From Rhodanobacteraceae bacterium (GTDB lineage Bacteria; Pseudomonadota; Gammaproteobacteria; Xanthomonadales; SZUA-5), in assembly GCA_016717705.1 (NCBI GenBank), contig JADKFD010000025.1, positions 1 through 64,000 of the forward strand: a DNA stretch of 64,000 nucleotides, written 5' to 3'. The notes under the pieces are model-generated. The model saw nothing but the letters and a program-made list of their open reading frames with translations, searched no databases and was not told where the DNA came from. A program made the translations under genes and the position numbers. This document shows positions 28,883-39,778 of this stretch, piece after piece (positions within the stretch are counted from its first letter, which is position 1; each line of letters starts with the position of its first letter).

Positions 28883-31800
28883 ATGCCCCACCCAAGCGCC
28901 CCAGTTTGCGCCGCCGCTTTGCTATGCGCTTTGTCCGCCAGCACTGCCCAGGCCGCCCTGCCCGCCAACCAGCCGCCGCTGGAACAGGTCACCAGCACCC
29001 CCAACTTCGACTACCAGATGCGCCGCGGCCTGTCCGGCACGGTGCACTTCATGCCGAGTTCCAAGGTCTACAAGGCCGGCGATGCCCTCGACCGCAGTGG
29101 CACGCCAGCCCCCGGCAATCCCCTCGGCTACCATCCTGGCTACGTCAATCGCGGCTTTCGCGAGCCCTATTTCCTGTCGACGACCAAGGACGTGGTGTTC
29201 TGGGCCTGCGCCAACGGCGTGCCCTTCGACTGCGACAACGGCTTTGCGATACCCGAACAGATCATCATGCCGACCGAGGTCTACGGCAAAGCCAGCGAAT
29301 CGTGCATCCGCGGCATCGTCGGCCACGAGTTGTTCCACCACATCCAGTTCGGCTACAACCTCGACGGCGGCGGTAGCGGCGACAATTGCGGCGGTGGCTA
29401 TGGCGCCACCGCCTGCGAAGGCCACGCCCGCGCACTGCAGGACAAGATCTACTTCGACCTGGATCTCGATCCGGCGGCCAGTTGCGTCGCGACCTTCCGC
29501 GGCCAGGTCAACGGCTATCTGGATCAGCCGGACGTCAACATCTGGCAGGCCAGCTACGGCTCGGCGCTGTTCTGGACCTATCTGATGGAGCAGTACGGCA
29601 GCTATCCCTTCGAGCCGGGCCTGGGCGTCGACTTTCTGGTCGACTGGTGGGAGCGGGCGCGCGATGAGATGTCGAATCCGTCGATCTATGGCGTGACCGA
29701 CGACACCATCAAGCAGAGCCGTCCGGATGACAACGCCACCAACGCCTTCCATGACTTCACCATCGCCAATACGCTGAAAGCGCGCGATCTGAGTCAGGTA
29801 TCCGACGCCTTCCGCGCGCGCTACACCTATCGCGATGAAGACCCGGTACCGCTGCGCGACAACCAGATGGCGTTCAAGCAGGCGGCGATCAGCCAGGCCG
29901 TGACCGTACCGCCGAATGGCAGCGCGGTCAGCCTCAACATCAACGCCCGGCGCTTCGGTGCCAGGTACTACGACTTCATCACCGAGTTCTGCCCGACTGG
30001 CAACACGCTGGAGTTCCGCGCCACGCCGACCGCCGCGATTCCGCTGCAGGGCAACGCCCAACTGATCCTGCCCGACGGACTGTTTTCCTTGATCGCGCTG
30101 GAAGGCAGTACTGGGCCAGGGAAGCCGCGCAAGCTCCTCAAACATCGGGCGCGCGACTGGAAACAGACGCTGGTGCAGCCGGCGACTCGCTACAACCGGA
30201 TCACCGCGATCGTCTCCGGCTGGCACACCGATTTCGCCGGCAGCATCAGCATGCGCTGCCTGGCGCCGCCGCCGTTGCCGCTGGTGGCCGGCATCAGCAC
30301 CGCCCGACCGCTGGTCAGCGGCGCGCCGGGCAGCGCTTCGCTGGCGCAGTTCAGCATCGATGTCAGCGAACCGGGCGGTGGTGGCCTGGATACGCTTGAT
30401 ATCGACGATTTCCAGATCGTGATCGATCCCGCCGGTATCGGTCTGCTGCTGCCCGCCGTGCAGAAGGTGCGCGAAGCGGCGGCGCGGATGAAGGTCAGTG
30501 TGCAGACACCGAACCTGCCGCTGGGTGCCTACGACGCACAGCTGCGTGCGGCTGGACAGACCATCGATATCCCCGGCGGCTTTCGCGTCGGCGCCCATCA
30601 ACCCGAGGTGCTGGTCGCCGTCGACACCAGCGCCAGCATGGGTCTGCCGACCGGCGCCCCGCGCTTGAATACCCTGAAGATTGCCGCTCAGCGGCTGGGA
30701 CATGCGCTGCCGAGCAACGCACGCCTGGGCCTGTTGCGCTTCGCTGGCAGCGCGGCCACGCCAGGCAGCAATGTCAGCCAGATTACCGCGCTGGCGTCGC
30801 TGTCCGTCGCTCATCGCGCTTTGTGGCTGGCGGATCTGGCGGCACTCAACCCGACGCCGCAGCCCACCATCAAGCTGGAAAACGTCCTGATCACCGGGAT
30901 CAGCGCCTTCAACGCCCAGGGCGCGGATGGCGAGCGCCACCTGGTGATCGTCACCGACAGCGGCGACGGCAGCGCGCTGGACGTCGCCGCGCTGGTCACG
31001 CAGGCGCGCAACGCGGGTATCCGCCTGCATCTGCTGGCGCTCGGCGCAGCGGCCGACCAGCCCTTGCTGGCGCGCCTGGCCAGCCAGACTGGCGGCAGTT
31101 ACGCCTACGTCGACGTGCCCGTCACCGGGGCGAACCGCAGCGAGTTGGCCGCGGCACTCGACGATGTCGTCAATCAGATCACCCGGCGCCAGAGCGTGCG
31201 CACGGCCAGTGCCAGCACCGGGTCAGCCAGTCCTGCCGTGTTGACCATTCCGATCGATCCGGGTGTGGATGCGGGCAATCCGCACGTCAAGGTGTTCGAC
31301 GGCATCACCAGCCAGGCCTTTTCCGCGGTGCGTCTGTATCGCCCCGACAACAGCCAGGTGCTCGCCGGTCCCGATGTGCAGATCTTCCAGAACGCGCAGT
31401 CGTTTGCCTTCCACGTTGCCAATGCGCCGACCGGCCAGTGGCGCCTGGAAGTCGATTCCAGCGCTGCCGGCGGTGCGATCGCCTTCGACTACGCAGCAGC
31501 AGTGGTCGATCCAACCCGCTCGCTCAAGCTGGGCTTCTCGCGTCCCGGTGGCGACAACGAAAATGTCGAGTACTTCCGCATCGGTGAGCCGGTGCTGATC
31601 CAGGCGGCGTTGACCGATCTGACGGGCGGACCGACTCCGCCCTCGGCTACCGCCGGCCTCACCAAGTCCGGACCGGGTACGCTGATCCTCAATCTGCGCG
31701 ACGATGGCACCTTGGGCGACCAATTCGCCGGCGACCGCATCTACAGCGCCATCTATCGCGCCAGCGACAGCGGCAGTCCGACCGGCTTCCTCGATGACGA

Positions 31801-33055
31801 ATCGGCGCCCGGTACGCCGGGCAGTGCCAACGTGCGGGTCAGCCTGAACTTTGGCACGCCGGCGGCACCGCAATGGCTGGAAGCGCGCGGCAGCTTCGCG
31901 GTGACGCGCGAGAGCGTGGTCGCCGATGCCGACCTCGATGGCCTGCCGGACCGCTTCGAAGTCCGCCAGCCCTGCCTCAACCCGAGCGTCGCCGACGCCA
32001 CCAGCGACCGCGACGGTGATGGCGCCAGCAATGCCGCCGAGTTCGCCGCTGGCAGCGATCCTTGCGATGTCGACAGCGACGATGGCGGCGAGCGCGATGG
32101 TTCCGAACTGGCCGCCGGTCGCTTTGCGCTGGATGCCAGCGACGATGGCATCTCGCGCATCCGCGACGTCGAGATCCTGTCGCAGTTGCCTGAGCACGAA
32201 GTGGCAACGCCGCTGCCAGCGTTCACCCACACGCTGCGCTTCGACAGCGATCCGGCCTATGCCAGCGTCCTGGTCAAACGCGCCCTTGCGCCCACGGGTC
32301 CGTTCACCGATCACGCGGTCATCGACGCGGTGGTCGCCAACGGTCGCTATGCCGATCCTGGCCTGGTCAACGGTCAGGCCTACTGCTACCAGTTGATCGC
32401 GCGCACCGCGGCAATGGTCACTGCCGCGGCCAGCGATCTGGTCTGCGCCACTGCCCGCGGCGATTCCAGCGCGCCGCGCGGCAGCATCATCCTGAACGAC
32501 GGCGACCCGCGCAGCGGTGCCAGCCTGCTCAGCGCTGCCATCGCGGTCGACCACGAGAGCAGCGCCGGCATGCAGATGCGCTTGGCGTTGCCGGACGGCA
32601 GCGACAGCGGCTGGCTCAACCACGCGCCACTGCTGAGCATCGATGCCAGCAGCCTGATCGCACCGGCAGTGGCCACGGTGGCGCTGACCCTGCGCGACGC
32701 CGCTGGCAACGAATCCATCCAGTATGTGGACGACATCGATCTGCTAGCCGCAGCGAACCTCGGCGCGATCTCCGGGCAGGTTCGCGTCGACACCCGCTTC
32801 GGCGATGCCGATGTGCCACTTGCGGATGTCGCGGTGATGCCCGATGCCGCGACGGAACCTGGGACACGCAGCAGCGCGGACGGCAGCTTCCTGCTCGGCA
32901 ATCTGCCACCCGGCAACTACAGCCTCGAATTCGAATTGCCGGGCTACGCGACGCGATTCGTGGCCAATGTGGTGGTCAGCGGCGGCGCGACGCAGTCGCT
33001 TGGCGTGGTGCGCTTGATCCCGCAGCCCTTGTTCCGCAGCGGGTTTGAGGATTGA
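28883..33055 (+). CDS. very large secreted metalloprotease-like protein with VWA domain and C-terminal FRSGFE tail
   Basis: The 1,390-residue product starts with a signal peptide (MPHPSAPVCAAALLCALS ... STAQA). Residues about 140-160 hold a zinc motif, IVGHELFHHIQFGY, followed about 30 residues later by ACEGHARALQD. This gluzincin-like arrangement (HExxH plus Glu) resembles MXAN_6640-type putative metalloproteases. A von Willebrand A domain follows (about 572-770; MIDAS DTSAS), then beta-rich domains including one resembling choice-of-anchor X, and Asp-rich DSDGD-type Ca-binding loops (about 1015-1060). The C-terminal end is a carboxypeptidase-regulatory-like fold (GQVRVDTRFGDADVPLADV ... GSFLLGNLPPGNYSLE). 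It ends in LFRSGFED, a short tail also seen on another secreted protein here. GGAG lies six bases before the ATG. It is probably extracellular or surface-attached; its substrate is unknown. Confidence 0.82.
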   Translation: MPHPSAPVCAAALLCALSASTAQAALPANQPPLEQVTSTPNFDYQMRRGLSGTVHFMPSSKVYKAGDALDRSGTPAPGNPLGYHPGYVNRGFREPYFLSTTKDVVFWACANGVPFDCDNGFAIPEQIIMPTEVYGKASESCIRGIVGHELFHHIQFGYNLDGGGSGDNCGGGYGATACEGHARALQDKIYFDLDLDPAASCVATFRGQVNGYLDQPDVNIWQASYGSALFWTYLMEQYGSYPFEPGLGVDFLVDWWERARDEMSNPSIYGVTDDTIKQSRPDDNATNAFHDFTIANTLKARDLSQVSDAFRARYTYRDEDPVPLRDNQMAFKQAAISQAVTVPPNGSAVSLNINARRFGARYYDFITEFCPTGNTLEFRATPTAAIPLQGNAQLILPDGLFSLIALEGSTGPGKPRKLLKHRARDWKQTLVQPATRYNRITAIVSGWHTDFAGSISMRCLAPPPLPLVAGISTARPLVSGAPGSASLAQFSIDVSEPGGGGLDTLDIDDFQIVIDPAGIGLLLPAVQKVREAAARMKVSVQTPNLPLGAYDAQLRAAGQTIDIPGGFRVGAHQPEVLVAVDTSASMGLPTGAPRLNTLKIAAQRLGHALPSNARLGLLRFAGSAATPGSNVSQITALASLSVAHRALWLADLAALNPTPQPTIKLENVLITGISAFNAQGADGERHLVIVTDSGDGSALDVAALVTQARNAGIRLHLLALGAAADQPLLARLASQTGGSYAYVDVPVTGANRSELAAALDDVVNQITRRQSVRTASASTGSASPAVLTIPIDPGVDAGNPHVKVFDGITSQAFSAVRLYRPDNSQVLAGPDVQIFQNAQSFAFHVANAPTGQWRLEVDSSAAGGAIAFDYAAAVVDPTRSLKLGFSRPGGDNENVEYFRIGEPVLIQAALTDLTGGPTPPSATAGLTKSGPGTLILNLRDDGTLGDQFAGDRIYSAIYRASDSGSPTGFLDDESAPGTPGSANVRVSLNFGTPAAPQWLEARGSFAVTRESVVADADLDGLPDRFEVRQPCLNPSVADATSDRDGDGASNAAEFAAGSDPCDVDSDDGGERDGSELAAGRFALDASDDGISRIRDVEILSQLPEHEVATPLPAFTHTLRFDSDPAYASVLVKRALAPTGPFTDHAVIDAVVANGRYADPGLVNGQAYCYQLIARTAAMVTAAASDLVCATARGDSSAPRGSIILNDGDPRSGASLLSAAIAVDHESSAGMQMRLALPDGSDSGWLNHAPLLSIDASSLIAPAVATVALTLRDAAGNESIQYVDDIDLLAAANLGAISGQVRVDTRFGDADVPLADVAVMPDAATEPGTRSSADGSFLLGNLPPGNYSLEFELPGYATRFVANVVVSGGATQSLGVVRLIPQPLFRSGFED

Positions 33056-33059
33056 ACCG

Positions 33060-33225
33060 GCGCCGCGGCACGCCGGCCGTCGTAGGCCGGTGTGCGCGGC
33101 TTCATCGCGCTCACCGGCGCTCCTGTCCGGGACCAACCGAAGAGCGCCGGGGAACGCGCGTGGCGTTTCGCGCATCGACAAGCTTCGTCGCGGCGCGTAC
33201 CCCGGCCTACGCAATGGCGATCCTT
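33060..33225. repeat. dispersed extragenic repeat, family B copy
   Basis: The first half of the 345-bp gap before the kinase gene holds GTAGGCCGGTGTGCGCGGC, AGAGCGCCGGGGAACGCGCG and GCGCGTACCCCGGCCTACG. The ends are inverted relative to each other (GTAGGCCGG against CCGGCCTAC). The rest of the gap (33226-33400) contains no gene and presumably the kinase promoter. Confidence 0.5.
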
Positions 33226-33400
33226 GCGGCTTTACGGCAAGTTGGAGCCGGGAGCCGGCGGTTGATCTGTGACCGCGCGCTGGGTCGTACTGTAGCTTCT
33301 GACGCAACCAGCCTGCAGCTGGGAAGAGGCCTGGCTCCGCGAGCGTGCCCGTCCTCGCCGCGAACCGATCCACCAGGTCACAGACGATACGGGAGCCCGC

Positions 33401-35928
33401 ATGAGTACTGAGCAGACCGATTGGCAAAGAATGCGGGCCCTGTTCGAGCAGGCCCTGGAGCTGCCGCCTGCCGAACGCGCGGCGTTTCTGGAAACCCGCT
33501 GCGCGGGACAACCCGAGCTGCGCGCTGAAGTCGAAGCGCTGCTCGCCGCCGACACGCAAGCCAGCGCGCAGTCGCCCGAGCTTGTGGCGTTGGCCCCCGC
33601 CCTGCTCCAGGCACTCGCCGACGACCAACGACGCACAGACGACGCGCGTCTGACTGGCATGCGCGCAGGCGCCTGGCGCCTGCTGCGCGAGATCGGCCGC
33701 GGCGGCATGGGCACCGTCTATCTGGCCGAGCGCGATGACGGCGCCTATGCGCAGCAAGCGGCGGTGAAGCTGCTGCGCGCCGACTGGCCCGGCAGCGAGA
33801 TGGATCGGCGGCTGGAGGCCGAGCGGCAAATCCTGGCCGGGCTGGATCATCCGGGCATTGCGCGCCTGCTCGACGGCGGCAACACCGACGACGGCCGGCC
33901 CTTTCTGGTGCTCGATTACGTCGACGGCCTGCCGATCGGTCGCTGGTGCGACGAGCGGCGGCTCGCTGTAGCCGAGCGCATCCGCCTGTTCCTGCAGGTG
34001 TGCGCCGCGGTGGCGCACGCGCATCGCTGCCTGATCGTGCACCGCGACCTGAAGCCGTCGAACATCCTGGTGACCACCGACGGCCAGGTCAAACTGCTCG
34101 ATTTCGGTATCGCCAAGTTGTTGCAGGGCGTCGGCGACGCGTCGACGCAGACCATGCGCTCGTTCACCCCGGAATACGCGGCACCCGAGCAGGTCAGCGG
34201 CGCGCCCATCACTACCGGTGTCGATGTGCATGCGCTCGGTCTGTTGCTGTACGAACTGCTGACCGGCAAGCGCGCCTTCGGGCAAACCGATTCGACGCCG
34301 GCTGCCTATGAGCAGGCGATCCTGCACGACCAGGCGCTGGCACCATCGCGCGCGGCGGTTGAAGGCAGCGATGCGCCTGAGCGCGCCGCCCGTTGTCAGC
34401 TGACGCCGGCGGCGCTGGCGTCCAGGCTGCGCGGCGACCTCGACGCCATCGTCGCCAAGGCCCTGCGCAAGGAGCCGGAGCAGCGCTATGCCAGCGTCGA
34501 GGCGCTCGCCGATGATCTCCATCGCCACCTGGCGCTGGAACCGGTGCAAGCACGCCGGGGTGCCTGGCGCTATCGCAGCGGGCGCTTTCTGCGCCGGCAT
34601 GCGCTGGCGGCGGGGTTCGCGACCTTGGCGCTCCTTGCGGTATTGGCGGGATCGGCCTTCTCGCTGTGGCAGGCCAGCATCGCGCGCGCCGAACGCGATC
34701 GCGCGCAAACCGCATTGGTCACCGCCGAGGCGGTCACCAACTTCCTGACGCAGTTGCTGGCGAAGGCAACGCCCGATGCCGGCAAGGGCAAGGATCTGAG
34801 CGTGCGCGAGGCGCTCGATCTGGCGGCGACGGACCTCGACAAGAAGTTCACCGAGCAACCGCATGTGCGAGCCCGCATCCAGATGCTGCTGGGCAATGTC
34901 TACACCATCCTCGGGGCCTACGAGAAAGCCGAGGTGCAGCTGCGCGCCGGACTGGAGGTGATCGTCAAGCTGCATGGCGAGTCCAGCATGGAAGTGACCG
35001 ATGCACTCAGCTTGCTGGCAAACAACCTGAGAATGCAGGGAGCGCTCGACGAAGCCAATGAGGTGATCACCCGTGCGCATGCGATTGCTACCAAGGCCAT
35101 CGGCGCCAATGCCGAACAAACCCTGTGGCTGCTGTCGGACGTCGGTCTCAACGCCTATGAGCGCGGCCAGTACAACGAGGCCGCAACCGCCTTCGCCGCG
35201 GCGCTGGACGGCATGCGCAAGCTGCCCGATGCCAATCCGCGGGCGATCGCCAATGTGCTGCACAACCATGCCGCCGCGCTGACCCGCGCCGAGCGCTATG
35301 AAGACGCCGAGGCCGCACACCTGGAATCACTGGCGATCCGCCGCCGTCTGTTCACCGATCCGCACACCAACATCGCCACCGGACTGCACCAGCTCGGCGT
35401 GACCAAGGCGGCGCAGAAGCAATACGCCGAGGCGGCGCGTTACTTCAACGAGGCGCGCGCGCAGTACCTGATCCTGGTCGGGCCGGAGCACGAGAATGTG
35501 TTGATCGAAGATCTGGCGCTGGCGCGACTGGAGGTCGACCAGGGCCACTTCGATGTCGCCGTGCCGCTGTTGCAGGCGCTGCTGCTGCGGCATCAGAAGC
35601 TGCTCGGCGACGACCACGAAGACACCGCCAGCTGCGCCGTGGAACTGGCCGACGCGCTGCAGCACAGCGGCCAGCAACAGGCGGCGCAAGCGTTGATCAC
35701 CCCGCCATCGCGGTGCTGGAAAAGACCTATCCCGAAGGCCACAACGCGCTGGCCGGCGCCCTGCGCGTGCAACTGGCGCTGGAAAAGGACCGCGGCGAGC
35801 AGTCCTGCGCGCTCGCCGAACGCATCGCCGGCATGCTGCTGCGCAGCTACGGCCCGGCGCATTCCCGGGTGCGCGCGGCGCAGGCGGTGGCGACTGAATG
35901 CGCGAACGGCGAACCAGCCAGTGAGTAG
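33401..35928 (+). CDS. Hanks-type Ser/Thr protein kinase with membrane helix and TPR tail, one apparent frameshift
   Basis: The N-terminal 80 residues match the short helical segment common to TIGR02999-linked kinases (TDWQRMRALFEQALELPPAERAAFL). The kinase domain follows (about 88-360): Gly-rich GRGGMGTVY, catalytic Lys in AAVKLLRA, HRDLKPSNIL, DFGIAKLL and PEYAAPEQ. A membrane helix lies at about 405-425, then TPR-type repeats face the periplasm. The direct frame runs on to 35944 but becomes Arg-rich nonsense after 35701. One base is missing in the C-run at 35700-35703; restoring it gives AIAVLEKTYPEGHNALAGAL and a stop at 35928, 842 residues in all. GGGAG lies five bases before the ATG. 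It is convergent with a homologous kinase; no sigma-factor gene is adjacent on this side. Confidence 0.9.
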
Positions 35929-36008
35929 GATGAGGCGAGCGTAGCGAACCGCATCGATCGCGGACGTCGCGAACCGCATCGATCACGGACGTTGCGAACC
36001 GCATCCTA
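35928..36008. repeat. family A repeat cluster between convergent kinase genes
   Basis: Three GCGAACCGCATCGAT-like units follow in direct order, preceded by GTAGGATGAGGCGAGC. They fill the whole gap between the convergent kinase genes and overlap both stop codons. The units are close in sequence, separated by CGGACG-type spacers. Confidence 0.75.
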
Positions 36009-38406
36009 TTTGCTCGCTGCCGGCGCATACCGCTGCAGGCGCGCCTGCGCGCGCCGGGTGAATTCATGCTCGGCGCCGAGCGTGGCCAGCAGACGCTCAG
36101 CCGCATGGCGCATGCGCTGCACGCCGGATTCGGCCTCGCCGCTGGCCACCAGCGCCGCGCCGAGCAGACTCTCGCTGTTGAGGCGCACCGGATGGTCGGC
36201 CGGCAACATGCGCTCGCGCTGCGTCATGGCGTCGCGCAGTTCGAGCTCCGCCGCCGCTGCCTGGTCGGCATTGAGCAAAGCCTCGCCGTACATGGCGTGC
36301 GCGTAGGCAGCTATCGGGTTGGCGGCGTCAGCGCGTCGGCGGCCGCCACGGCCTCGCGACCGCGCTGCAGCGCGTCGGCCGTGCGCCCGGCCCGGTTGAG
36401 CATGAAGGTGTGCGAGGCCAGCGTCTGCGCGAGATCGGGATGGGTGTCGCCGAGCACCTGGCGCTGGATGTCCTCGGCTTGCCGGTAGGCACTGTCGGCA
36501 CCGGCGAAGTCATCGCGCATCTCGCGCACGTTGGCCAGGTTGAACAGCGCATGCGCGGTGTGCGGATGGCGCTCGCCGTGGGCCGCACGGAAGATCGCCA
36601 GGGACTGCGTGTGCAGGTCTTCGGCGTCGGCGAGTTTGCCCGCGCGACCGCGGGCGACGGCCAGATTGTCGAGCAGTTCAGCCAGACGCGGCGCGTTGGC
36701 GGGAAGCTTTGCGCGCACGCTGGCGATGGCGTCGGCATAGTGGCGTTCGGCCTGCGCAAAGCGCCCGGCCTGCGAATGCAACTCGCCGAGCAGATTGTCG
36801 GCCGCGGCGCGCTCCAGCGCGCTGCCCGGGTCCGCGGCGTAGACCGTGCGGGCCTCGGTCAGCAGCGGCAGTGCCTGGTCGGCTTCGCCGCGCACCAGCC
36901 GGATCTCGCCGAGCACCAGCGCCGCCGCCGCCCGGGCATTGGCGGGCCCGGCTGACACGCGCTTGAAGGCGGCCTCGGCGTTGGCCAGCGCCGGGTCGAG
37001 CAGACCCAGCGCACGATAACTTTGCGCCAGCGTGCGCTGGATCGCCGCGGTCACCTCGGCATCACCGCCCTGCGCCTGTTCCAGGCCACTGGCGGCCGCA
37101 TCGAGCAGGCTGACCACGGTGACCTCGCGACCGCCGGTGGCCGGATCGGCGGCGGCCAGCATGCCGGTGAGGAACTCGGTGACGCGCTCGGCGCGATCGC
37201 GCTCGCTGCGCGCGATCTGCGCCTGCTCGTTGGCGCGCCGCGCCTGCACCAGTGCCAGGCCAGCGCCGAGCAGCAGCGCCAGCGCAATGGCGAACGCGGC
37301 GCCGACCGCAATGCGGTTGCGCGGGCAAACTTGAGCGCGATCTGCAGCGGTGGCGTGGCGCGGGCATGTACCGGTCGGCCTTCGAGATAGCGCCGCAAAT
37401 CGTCGGCGAACTGCTGGCAGCTGCGGTAACGACCGGCGACTTCCTTGCTCAAGGCCTTGAGCACGATGTGGTCGAGGTCGCGGTCGATGTTCGCGCCACC
37501 ATGGGCATGCGCCAGCGCACTCGGGCGTGGCGGTTCGACCTGGCACACGATGCGCTCGATCTCGGCCGGCGACAGGGTGGCAATGACGTAGGGGCGCTCG
37601 CCGGTCAGCAACTGGAACAGCAGCACACCCAGCGAATAGACGTCGCTGGCGGTACCCACGCTCTCGCCGCGCGCCTGCTCCGGGCCTGCGTATTCGGGGG
37701 TCATCGGCGACCAGCCGGTCCGGGTCAGGCCGCGCGCCTCCGGTTCGAGCAATTTGGCGATGCCGAAATCGAGCAACTTCGGCACGCCGTCGCCGCCGAC
37801 CAGGATGTTCTCGGGCTTCAGATCGCGGTGCACGATCAGGTGCGCATGCGCGTGCTCCACCGCCTCCAGCACCTGCAGGAACAACTCGATGCGCTGGCGC
37901 AGGCCCAGGCTGGCGCGCTCGCAGTGACGCGTGATCGGCTCGCCCTCGACGTATTCCATCACCACATAGGGTGCGTCGTGGGCCAGATTGCCCGCATCGA
38001 TCAGCTTGGCGATGTTGGGGTGATCGAGCGCCGCGAGAATCCGTCGCTCGTTGCCGAAACGCTCGCGCAGATCACCCAGATCATGGCGCAGGAACTTGAT
38101 CGCGACCTGCTTGGCGTACAGCGTATCGGCGCGCTCGGCGAGGAACACGCGGCCCATCCCACCCGAGCCCAGTTCGCGCAACAAGCGATAGGGTCCGACG
38201 CGTTGATCTGCCTGTGGCTGCGCCGTCGGCAGCAAGGGTCCATCGAGAAAACCTGCCGCAGCGGCATCGGCGGCCAGCAGCGCCTCGAGCTCGTCGCGCA
38301 ACTTCCGGTCACCGGCGCATTCGCGACTGATGAACTCGCCACGCTGGTGATCGGGCAATTCCAGCAGCGCGTCGAACAACCGCAGGGTGCGCGCCTGTCC
38401 GGTCAC
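36006..38406 (-). CDS. Hanks-type Ser/Thr protein kinase with TPR tail, two apparent frameshifts; partner of the ECF sigma factor
   Basis: The kinase domain is intact: LLRELGSGGMGRVFLAE, VAIKFL, HRDLKPENIL, DFGIAKLL and PEYAGPEQARGE. The tail runs through three frames. The first break is between 37321 and 37318 (one base missing in GCCCGCGCAACCGC, after which NRIAVGAAFAIALALLLGAG gives the membrane helix). The second is near 36324 (one base missing before ANPIAAYAHAMYGEAL). With both restored the protein is 800 residues with about eight TPR units ending RYAPAASK. The start overlaps the sigma-factor stop by four bases, so the two are one operon. TIGR02999 sigma factors are commonly encoded next to such kinases, which may control them by phosphorylation; that link is inferred here. 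The frameshifts could be real, but three separate frames in full homology argue for indel errors. Confidence 0.88.
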
Positions 38407-38978
38407 GTTGGCGCCACGCCGTCGTCGGCAAGCGCCTTGTACAACCAGGCGCGCGCGGCGCGAAAGTCGCGGTCCAGGGTAGCCCTTGAAAGCTCCAGCA
38501 ACTCGCCGATATCGGCGAACTCCAGACCGGCGAACACGCGCAGTTCGATCACGCGCGCCTTGCGCCGATCGAGCGCTTCCAGTTGCGCCAGCGCCTGATC
38601 CAGAGCCAGCAGGTCGACCGTGTTGCGCGGATCGGGCGGATCGACCGAACTCAAGGTCACCCGCTCGCCACCGAGGCGCTTGTCGGCGTTGCGGGCGCGT
38701 GCGTGATCCACCAGCACCTGGCGCATGGCGCGTGCAGCCATCGCCAGAAAATGCGCGCGATCGCGCCAGTCCACCTGGCTGGCATCGACCAGCTTCAGAT
38801 AGGCCTCGTGCACCAGCGCCGTCGGTTGCAGCGTGCTGGGACCGCGTTCACGCCGCATCTGCGCCGCGGCGACGCCGCGCAGTTCGGCGTACACCAGCGG
38901 CAGCATGCGATCCAGCGCCTGGGCATCGCCCGCACGCCAGCGCTTGAGCCACACAGTGACGCTTTCGGCCTCAGCCAC
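38403..38978 (-). CDS. ECF-type RNA polymerase sigma factor, TIGR02999-like
   Basis: The 191-residue product has sigma region 2 (LPLVYAELRGVAAAQMRRER, TALVHEAYLKLVD, WRDRAHFLAMAARAMRQVLVDHARAR) and region 4 (ALAQLEALDRRKARVIELRVFAGLEFADIGELLELSRATLDRDFRAARAWL). Both match the ECF-like TIGR02999 family found in Lysobacterales and Myxococcota. No anti-sigma gene is present. The stop overlaps the start of the downstream kinase gene (ATGA), so kinase and sigma factor should be made together. The promoter must lie in the 355-bp gap shared with the Cys-rich protein gene. Confidence 0.93.
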   Translation of the reverse strand: MAEAESVTVWLKRWRAGDAQALDRMLPLVYAELRGVAAAQMRRERGPSTLQPTALVHEAYLKLVDASQVDWRDRAHFLAMAARAMRQVLVDHARARNADKRLGGERVTLSSVDPPDPRNTVDLLALDQALAQLEALDRRKARVIELRVFAGLEFADIGELLELSRATLDRDFRAARAWLYKALADDGVAPT

Positions 38979-39333
38979 GTCGGGCTTCCGGAAAGGTGGG
39001 AACCGTCGCCAAAGTACTCGCGCTGTGCGCCATCTTCAATCGATGGCAATCGGTCCGCAGCGGATCGACCCGCATGCACGTGGGCATACGGCACGACCAG
39101 CGGTTGCGCATTCGAGCCGTGGCAACGCCGGCATGGCGAGGTACCCACTGAACAAGTTACCGCAATCCGCTGCATCCTCGTCGCTGTTGGACCAAGGTCC
39201 GATTTGCCTGACGTGGGGGAGCGCTAGTGTGTGCGAGCCGGATTCTGCGGATCCCACCCGTCCGAGGCTTGGGCGCGCCTTGTCGGATCTTTCAGCAAAG
39301 CCTGGTTTTCCCATCAACTGGAGTGATTGCATC
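38979..39333. other. intergenic region between divergent sigma-factor and Cys-rich protein genes
   Basis: No convincing gene is seen in 355 bp. A frame continues upstream from the Cys-rich protein on the plus strand but has no homology-like features. The region should hold the divergent promoters of the sigma-kinase operon and the Cys-rich protein; I could not fix either with confidence. Confidence 0.5.
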
Positions 39334-39759
39334 ATGAACAAGATCAAGCTGTCCCTGCCTGCTGCGCTTGCTGCCGGCGCGCTCATGTTTGCCGCCGCGT
39401 CGGCCTTCGCTGCCGACACCATCGTGGACACCGCAATGGAAGGCTGCAAGGTTGAGCTCGACACCTGGTGCAAGGACGTCACGCCGGGCGAAGGCCGCAT
39501 CCTGTCCTGTCTCGCTGCCCGCGAGGACAAGCTGTCCGGGCGCTGCGAATATGCGTTGTACCAGGCCTCGGTGCAGCTGGAAGCTTTCGTCTCCGCGATC
39601 CAGCATGTCGCCACCGAGTGCAAGACCGACCTCGAGAAGAGCTGCGCCAACATCGAACCGGGCGGCGGCCGTCTGGGTCAGTGCCTGAAGAAGAACGAAG
39701 CCACGGTGACCCCGGCCTGCAAGCAGGCGATGGCCGACACCAAGATGGAAGTGGAATAG
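39334..39759 (+). CDS. exported Cys-rich repeat (GLG1/Cys_rich_FGFR-like) protein
   Basis: The 141-residue product has a signal peptide (MNKIKLSLPAALAAGALMF ... ASAFA). It then has two similar repeats of about 55 residues: CKVELDTWCKDVTPGEGRIL-SCLAAREDKLSGRCEYAL and CKTDLEKSCANIEPGGGRLG-QCLKKNEATVTPACKQAM. The Cys spacing agrees with the Cys_rich_FGFR repeat of eukaryotic Golgi glycoprotein 1, which also occurs in proteobacterial periplasmic proteins. Eight mature Cys would form four disulfides. The function in bacteria is unknown. GGAGTG lies about ten bases before the ATG. A strong hairpin follows the stop codon, so the gene is probably monocistronic. Confidence 0.85.
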   Translation: MNKIKLSLPAALAAGALMFAAASAFAADTIVDTAMEGCKVELDTWCKDVTPGEGRILSCLAAREDKLSGRCEYALYQASVQLEAFVSAIQHVATECKTDLEKSCANIEPGGGRLGQCLKKNEATVTPACKQAMADTKMEVE

Positions 39760-39778
39760 CGCGACCTGCGGGGCAATG

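Noticed and set aside
35713..35928. Separate small TPR-like gene at the end of kinase 1
   Set aside because: It is the continuation of the kinase tail after a one-base indel; no start signals of its own.
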